A stretch of 26,987 bases of DNA, taken from NCBI GenBank assembly GCA_016303065.1, contig JAEDMJ010000026.1, positions 1 to 26,987 on the forward strand, read 5' to 3'. The position numbers and the translations under genes are program-made. Each line of letters begins with the position of its first letter. Position 1 is the first letter of the stretch. Below the pieces are notes generated by a model. It did no database searches and was not told where the DNA came from. It saw nothing but the letters and a program-made list of their open reading frames with translations. The stretch comes from Clostridiales bacterium. Its GTDB lineage: Bacteria; Bacillota; Clostridia; Oscillospirales; QAMX01. Of this stretch, positions 23,329 through 26,987 are shown one piece after another.

Positions 23329-24741
23329 TCAGTTCTTTGTCGAGAGGAGACCCAGCGCATAGACAAGCGCCTGTCTGGTCTCAGCGGGATCGATTATCTC
23401 GTCAATAAAGCCGCGCTTCGCCGCTTCATAGGGCGCAGCCAGCTTGTCGTTGTACTCTTCGGTGAGCTTTGCGCGGGCGGCGACAGGATCGTCCGCCTTC
23501 CTGAGCTCCTCGGTGCAGAGCATATCCACCGCAGCGGGAGCGCTGAGCGCAGAAACCTCCGCCTGGGGCCATGCAAAGACCATGTCGCATCCGAGGCCCT
23601 TGGAGCCGATGGTGACATACGCCGAACCGGTGGCGTTTCCGGTAAGGAGAGTGACTGTCGGAACGGTCGCGGAAGCGTAGGCTCCGGCAAGGGAAGCCGC
23701 GGCGGTAAGGCCGGAGGCTTCAAACGCGGCGGAGCAATCGTATCCGTCAGAGTTCAAAACCGTCACGACGGAAAGGCCGAACATATCGGCAAAGCCGATG
23801 AAATCGGCGGCCTTTGCCGCTCCGGCTGCCGTAACAGTGCCGCATACGCCGACAACGGCGACCGCTTCGCCGTCGAATCTGGCAAAGCCGGTAAACACTT
23901 CTTCGGCATATTTGGAACCGACCTCAAGATACTGTCCGCAGTCGGCGACGTTGGCAAGAACGCTTGCCGCATCTCCGGCGCCCATAGCGTCGATGTCGGC
24001 CAGACGGTTGATGTCGTCGCTTGTGGAGTCGTAGTTCTTGTCGCCGGAGCTGTTGGCCGGAAGATATGAGATGAGGGAGCGGACAATGCCCGCGGCTTCG
24101 GCGTCGCTTGCACAGTCGAAGGCGGCAAGTCCGTTTGCAGCCGCCTCTGCGGCTCCGGCCTTGACCTCGGGCTTTCCTGATCTGGAAGCAAGCACCGTGG
24201 GAGAGTTATAGTAGTACTCACAGCCGTTGACCGCAACGACAAAGTCGAAGCAGGCGGCGGTAATGGCCGTTGCGCCGCCGCAGTTGCCCGCGATGACGGC
24301 GATCTGCGGAACGAGGGAGCCCGCCGCAGTGGCCTTTGCGATTATGGATGCATAACCGTTGAGAGCGTCGACGCCCTCAGCGATTCTTGCGCCCTTGGAG
24401 TCGAAAATTCCGATGACCGGAACGCCGGTCTTCAGAGCGTAATCATAGAGCGCGCAGATTTTCTTTGCGTGCATCTCGGAAACCGCTCCGCCAAGAGCGG
24501 AGACATCCTGGGAAAAAACACAGACGGGAGCGCCGTCGATGGTTCCCCATCCGGTCACGACACCCTCGGCCGCTGCATCAGCAATACCGCCAAGCTCCGT
24601 GGGACGCTGCTTTACAAAGGCGCCAACCTCCATAAAGCTGCCCTCGTCCAGTATCAGAGCAATCCTCGATCTTGCGCTGCTGTTCCCGGAGATCTCAGCC
24701 TTTTTCTCGAGAAAAAGATTTCTTTTCCCGACATTGTCCAT
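23329..24741 (-). CDS. Acyl-CoA-carboxyltransferase-like (MmdA/PccB-like) protein, divergent
   Basis: This 470-residue crotonase-fold carboxyltransferase is the first gene of the pump operon. Family landmarks are recognisable but altered. LLLDEGSF appears as LILDEGSF, GGSLGEMHAKKI as GGAVSEMHAKKI, NDSGGARIQEGVDSLAGY as FDSKGARIAEGVDALNGY, the first oxyanion region as GNCGGATA, and the second GGAYIAM as GSAYVTI. The C-terminal PYEAAKRGFIDEIIDPAETR is well kept. It is shorter than the 510-520 of typical MmdA. The start ATG 24741 is 9 bases after AGGAGGT; the frame is open 37 codons further without support. It likely uses the shared biotin carrier. The substrate, perhaps methylmalonyl-CoA or another acyl-CoA, is uncertain given the changed active-site loops. 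Confidence 0.85.
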   Translation of the reverse strand: MDNVGKRNLFLEKKAEISGNSSARSRIALILDEGSFMEVGAFVKQRPTELGGIADAAAEGVVTGWGTIDGAPVCVFSQDVSALGGAVSEMHAKKICALYDYALKTGVPVIGIFDSKGARIAEGVDALNGYASIIAKATAAGSLVPQIAVIAGNCGGATAITAACFDFVVAVNGCEYYYNSPTVLASRSGKPEVKAGAAEAAANGLAAFDCASDAEAAGIVRSLISYLPANSSGDKNYDSTSDDINRLADIDAMGAGDAASVLANVADCGQYLEVGSKYAEEVFTGFARFDGEAVAVVGVCGTVTAAGAAKAADFIGFADMFGLSVVTVLNSDGYDCSAAFEASGLTAAASLAGAYASATVPTVTLLTGNATGSAYVTIGSKGLGCDMVFAWPQAEVSALSAPAAVDMLCTEELRKADDPVAARAKLTEEYNDKLAAPYEAAKRGFIDEIIDPAETRQALVYALGLLSTKN

Positions 24742-24835
24742 GTTGAACTTACCTCCTTGAACACTGACAAAACAGTAATATATACAGGAATCCGGAACAT
24801 AAATTGCCTTTTTCCTCAATTCCGTATCAAGGTTT

Positions 24836-24864
24836 ATTATACCATAACGCAAATTGGATTACAA
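24836..24864 (-). promoter_or_regulatory. SigA-type promoter for the decarboxylase operon
   Basis: TTGTAA (24864-24859), a 17-base spacer and TATAAT (24841-24836) on the minus strand, with a leader of about 88 bases to the ATG at 24741. Confidence 0.75.
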
Positions 24865-24899
24865 GGAAATATTTTTATGATATTATATAGTATTAGGGC

Positions 24900-24928
24900 T
24901 TGACAACCTGTTGGTAAATGTGTATAAT
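24900..24928 (+). promoter_or_regulatory. Consensus promoter for tRNA-Trp
   Basis: A perfect TTGACA (24900-24905), 17-base spacer and perfect TATAAT (24923-24928), 29 bases before the mature tRNA. It is divergent from the decarboxylase promoter. Confidence 0.92.
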
Positions 24929-24957
24929 AATGGAGTTCTCGGAATCATCCGGGACCT

Positions 24958-25030
24958 GGGGGTATAGCTCAGCTGGTAGAGCGGCGGTCTCCAAAACCGT
25001 AGGCCCAGAGTTCGATCCTTTGTGCCCCCG
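24958..25030 (+). tRNA. tRNA-Trp (anticodon CCA)
   Basis: This 73-base tRNA folds fully. The acceptor GGGGGTA pairs with TGCCCCC (one G-U), the D-arm sequence is AGCTCAGCTGGTAGAGC, and the anticodon stem GCGGT/ACCGT has the loop CTCCAAA with CCA at 24991-24993. The T arm is CAGAG-TTCGATC-CTTTG, and the discriminator base is G. The 3' CCA is not encoded. It is transcribed alone from its own promoter to the hairpin at 25043. Confidence 0.97.
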
Positions 25031-25042
25031 TTTTATAGTGCC

Positions 25043-25097
25043 AAAAGGCAATGAAAAAGAGAGAAGCTAACGCTTCTCTCTTTTTCATTGCCTTTTT
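25043..25097 (+). terminator. Long perfect hairpin terminator after tRNA-Trp
   Basis: A perfect 25-bp stem (25043-25067 with 25072-25096), four-base loop TAAC and T-run at the 3' end, 12 bases after the tRNA. Confidence 0.93.
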
Positions 25098-25111
25098 TGT
25101 TTTTCAAAGAT

Positions 25112-25151
25112 CAAAAAAACAGTGTCTGAAAGTTTGACTCTCAGACACTGT
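25112..25151 (-). terminator. Intrinsic terminator for the coiled-coil surface protein gene
   Basis: A perfect 11-bp stem (25141-25151 with 25119-25129) is followed on the minus strand by seven T. It is about 140 bases after the stop codon at 25290; the bases between hold nothing else recognised. Confidence 0.85.
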
Positions 25152-25289
25152 ATAATTGATGAATTCCGATTGTTCAAAAGCAAATCCCGGTATTCACACG
25201 AACCTTGTAAAATCCGGCCTGCATTTTCCTTCGGCTTTCAAATCCGCATCGATACGGCTTTCTTTTCCGGGGAAATTGCCCGCAGAAAC

Positions 25290-26987
25290 TTAAATTTTAA
25301 CCGGTGATTTTTTCCTGAGCAGCAAAACCAGCATTGCGCCGTTTCCGATCAGGGAGACGCATCCGACGCACAGACCGACAACGGCAAGGATTCTTGTCGT
25401 GTCCAGCTCTTCCTGCTGGGCGTTATTTCTCTCGTCCTGCAGGGCGATCTGCTCTTCCAAAGCTTTCAGCTCGGCGCGCAGAGCGTCGATATCCTCCTGA
25501 TGCTTGTCTTCCAGCCCGGCGCGCATATCTTCGGCAAGAGCTTTATGCTCTGCGTCCATTTCACCCAGCTGCTTGGACAGGGCGTCAATTTCCTTCTGGA
25601 GTATGCCGTCTGCCAGCTTGTAGGCGGAATCCAGAGCGGAGTTCAGCGTGGTGATTTTGGCGTTGAGCTGCTCGGAATCTTCAGCCATGGCGCTCTCCAG
25701 CTCTCGCCGGACCGTCACCAGATCTGCCTTCACCTTTTCGATGGTCGTATTCAGTTCCTTATCTGCATCGCTCACGGTCTTCTCCAGTGCGGCGATGGTC
25801 TCGGACTGGGTGTCAATGTCCGCCTTCAGAAGGGCGTCGGCGTTAAAGTATGCATCCGTCAGATCGGCGATGGCCTGTTCAAGCGATTCATCGTTGGCCT
25901 GACGCAGGTTCTCAATGGCCTCGGAAAGGTCCTTGTTGACCTTGTCAATGGCTTTCTGCAGCTGCTCGTCCGCCTGGGCCATAGCGCCGCGCAGAGCCTC
26001 CTGTTCAGCCTCAAGGTCTTCCTGTCCGGCCTCAAGCTCGTCAATCAGAGATTTAAGCTGCTCGTCGGCGGCCTGGTAAGCCGCGATCAGCTCCTCAAGG
26101 GCAGTCTCGAAGTCGCTGTTCAGCTCTTCAAGCGCAGTCTCAACATCGCTGTCCAGCGCCTCAAGTGCGGCGTCAAGAGCGTCGCTCTTATCCTGCAGCT
26201 CCTCTATCAGCGCGCTGACCTCATTGGCGCTCATGACAAACATGCAGTACGCTTCGTTGGAGGGCATACCTCTCATACCTTCAACACCGCCCACCAGCTT
26301 GTCTCTGCAATAAGAGATGACCGTAAACGTGGCGCCCGGCGCGCCATACCCGCTGACATCAATGACGATCGAATCGTGAGAAGCGGAACAAACCCCAATA
26401 TATCTATCATGCAGGTCGTCATACGCATAGAAATCTGTAATTTTCATCCGTCCCGGATCCGCTGTGGGAGGCGTCCAGGTCAGGGTGACAGTCTTGTCTT
26501 CCGCGTTGTACACAGCCTTCAGGTCGTCAACCGCCTTGGGCAGGTCCTTCTGGTTCCTGACGGCATAACCCACAAACGGAACGCCCGCAAACAGGTCGTC
26601 GGTCTTCCAGCCGATCAGCTTCCAGTCAAAACCGTAGTAGGACAGATCGGCGCTGAGGTTCTGAACCGTACCGGACGTTTCGGTGCTGGTCATGGATGCC
26701 GTAGAGATGGATTCGCCCTCCAGGCGTTCATAGCCCGCGGTAACGCCCACATAGGCGCTGAAGCCGTAAGCACCTCCGCCTGCCATCAGCGTCGTATTGA
26801 CAAAGCAGCCCTCGGCAACGGATTGGGTCTTTTCCTCCTCCAGCGAAACGGAATAGGCCTGGGTCTGGGTGCCGCCCGCATAAGAGAGCTTCATCCAGGT
26901 ATCTGTTCCGCCCACACTCGCCTCGCTCAGATCCCAACCGGGGATCCCGTTGTATGTATAGTCGGAGGAGTCACTCGCGTAAGCGAA
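25290..26987 (-). CDS. Surface coiled-coil protein with C-terminal membrane anchor (N-terminus outside window)
   Basis: The frame stays open to the end of the window (565 codons seen), so a GTG at 26915 is internal rather than a start. In order, the visible part holds a beta-rich region of unknown family (up to about residue 145), a fibronectin-III-like stretch (about 155-225; AVYNAEDKTVTLTWTPPTAD), and a coiled coil of roughly 275 residues (about 255-530) rich in Glu, Asp, Leu and Ala. One membrane helix follows (about 536-558), with a basic tail RKKSPVKI. The layout places the bulk outside the cell on a stalk. No LPxTG motif is present. It could be an adhesin or structural surface protein; no function can be fixed. 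It has its own terminator at 25112-25151. Confidence 0.82.
   Translation of the reverse strand, partial: FAYASDSSDYTYNGIPGWDLSEASVGGTDTWMKLSYAGGTQTQAYSVSLEEEKTQSVAEGCFVNTTLMAGGGAYGFSAYVGVTAGYERLEGESISTASMTSTETSGTVQNLSADLSYYGFDWKLIGWKTDDLFAGVPFVGYAVRNQKDLPKAVDDLKAVYNAEDKTVTLTWTPPTADPGRMKITDFYAYDDLHDRYIGVCSASHDSIVIDVSGYGAPGATFTVISYCRDKLVGGVEGMRGMPSNEAYCMFVMSANEVSALIEELQDKSDALDAALEALDSDVETALEELNSDFETALEELIAAYQAADEQLKSLIDELEAGQEDLEAEQEALRGAMAQADEQLQKAIDKVNKDLSEAIENLRQANDESLEQAIADLTDAYFNADALLKADIDTQSETIAALEKTVSDADKELNTTIEKVKADLVTVRRELESAMAEDSEQLNAKITTLNSALDSAYKLADGILQKEIDALSKQLGEMDAEHKALAEDMRAGLEDKHQEDIDALRAELKALEEQIALQDERNNAQQEELDTTRILAVVGLCVGCVSLIGNGAMLVLLLRKKSPVKI

Noticed and set aside
25043..25096. 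Long inverted repeat near a tRNA as a phage or island attachment site
   Set aside because: It is a perfect terminator hairpin with U-tail; no integrase gene or repeat of the tRNA 3' end is in the window.

Overview
The window looks like chromosomal DNA from a low-oxygen Gram-positive bacterium of the Bacillota, most likely class Clostridia and perhaps an Oscillospirales-type gut organism. The grounds are fairly GC-rich genes with strong GGAGG-type ribosome binding sites, near-consensus TTGACA/TATAAT promoters with 16-18 bp spacers, many U-tailed hairpin terminators, GTG starts, and a sodium-pumping decarboxylase operon. This placement is inference. No phage, insertion sequence, CRISPR array or rRNA was seen.

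Layout. Bases 1-1727 hold the 3' two thirds of clpB (+). A minus-strand block follows (1921-6481): a DUF3267-type membrane metallopeptidase, a large lipoprotein with a cysteine-peptidase-like core, a GNAT acetyltransferase, and an XRE regulator fused to an 18-residue-repeat solenoid. A class I/II aminotransferase (6931-8121, +) converges on the PLP synthase pair pdxS-pdxT (8188-9635, -).

The most interesting part is 9788-14977 (+). Two promoters with identical architecture (four 11-bp direct repeats of GTTCA/GTTAA, then TATACT 16 bp after the start of the last repeat) resemble Pho boxes. The first drives a TauE/SafE-family permease. The second drives a four-gene operon: a possible two-repeat SCP2-like lipid-binding protein, a class III aminotransferase, a serine-palmitoyltransferase-like alpha-oxoamine synthase and a 3-ketosphinganine-reductase-like SDR. 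My reading is a phosphate-starvation-induced pathway for a phosphorus-free, sphingoid-type membrane lipid. That is a hypothesis built from visible family motifs and the repeat pattern.

Next come a cyclophilin (15085-15555), an unusual 500-base stretch with a promoter and a long leader, an exported protein of unknown function (16145-17059), and a divergent-family MFS transporter (17139-18485, -). A long minus-strand operon (24741 down to 18829) encodes an acyl-CoA-carboxyltransferase-like protein, OadG, a biotin carrier, the OadB sodium pump and an OadA-type carboxyltransferase, with a ROK sugar kinase last. It thus pairs two carboxyltransferases with one biotin carrier and one Na+ pump. A tRNA-Trp(CCA) gene is transcribed divergently from it. 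The window ends inside a minus-strand surface protein with a long coiled coil and a C-terminal membrane anchor.

Three PLP-dependent enzymes and the PLP synthase lie within about 7.5 kb, which may be functional or coincidental.
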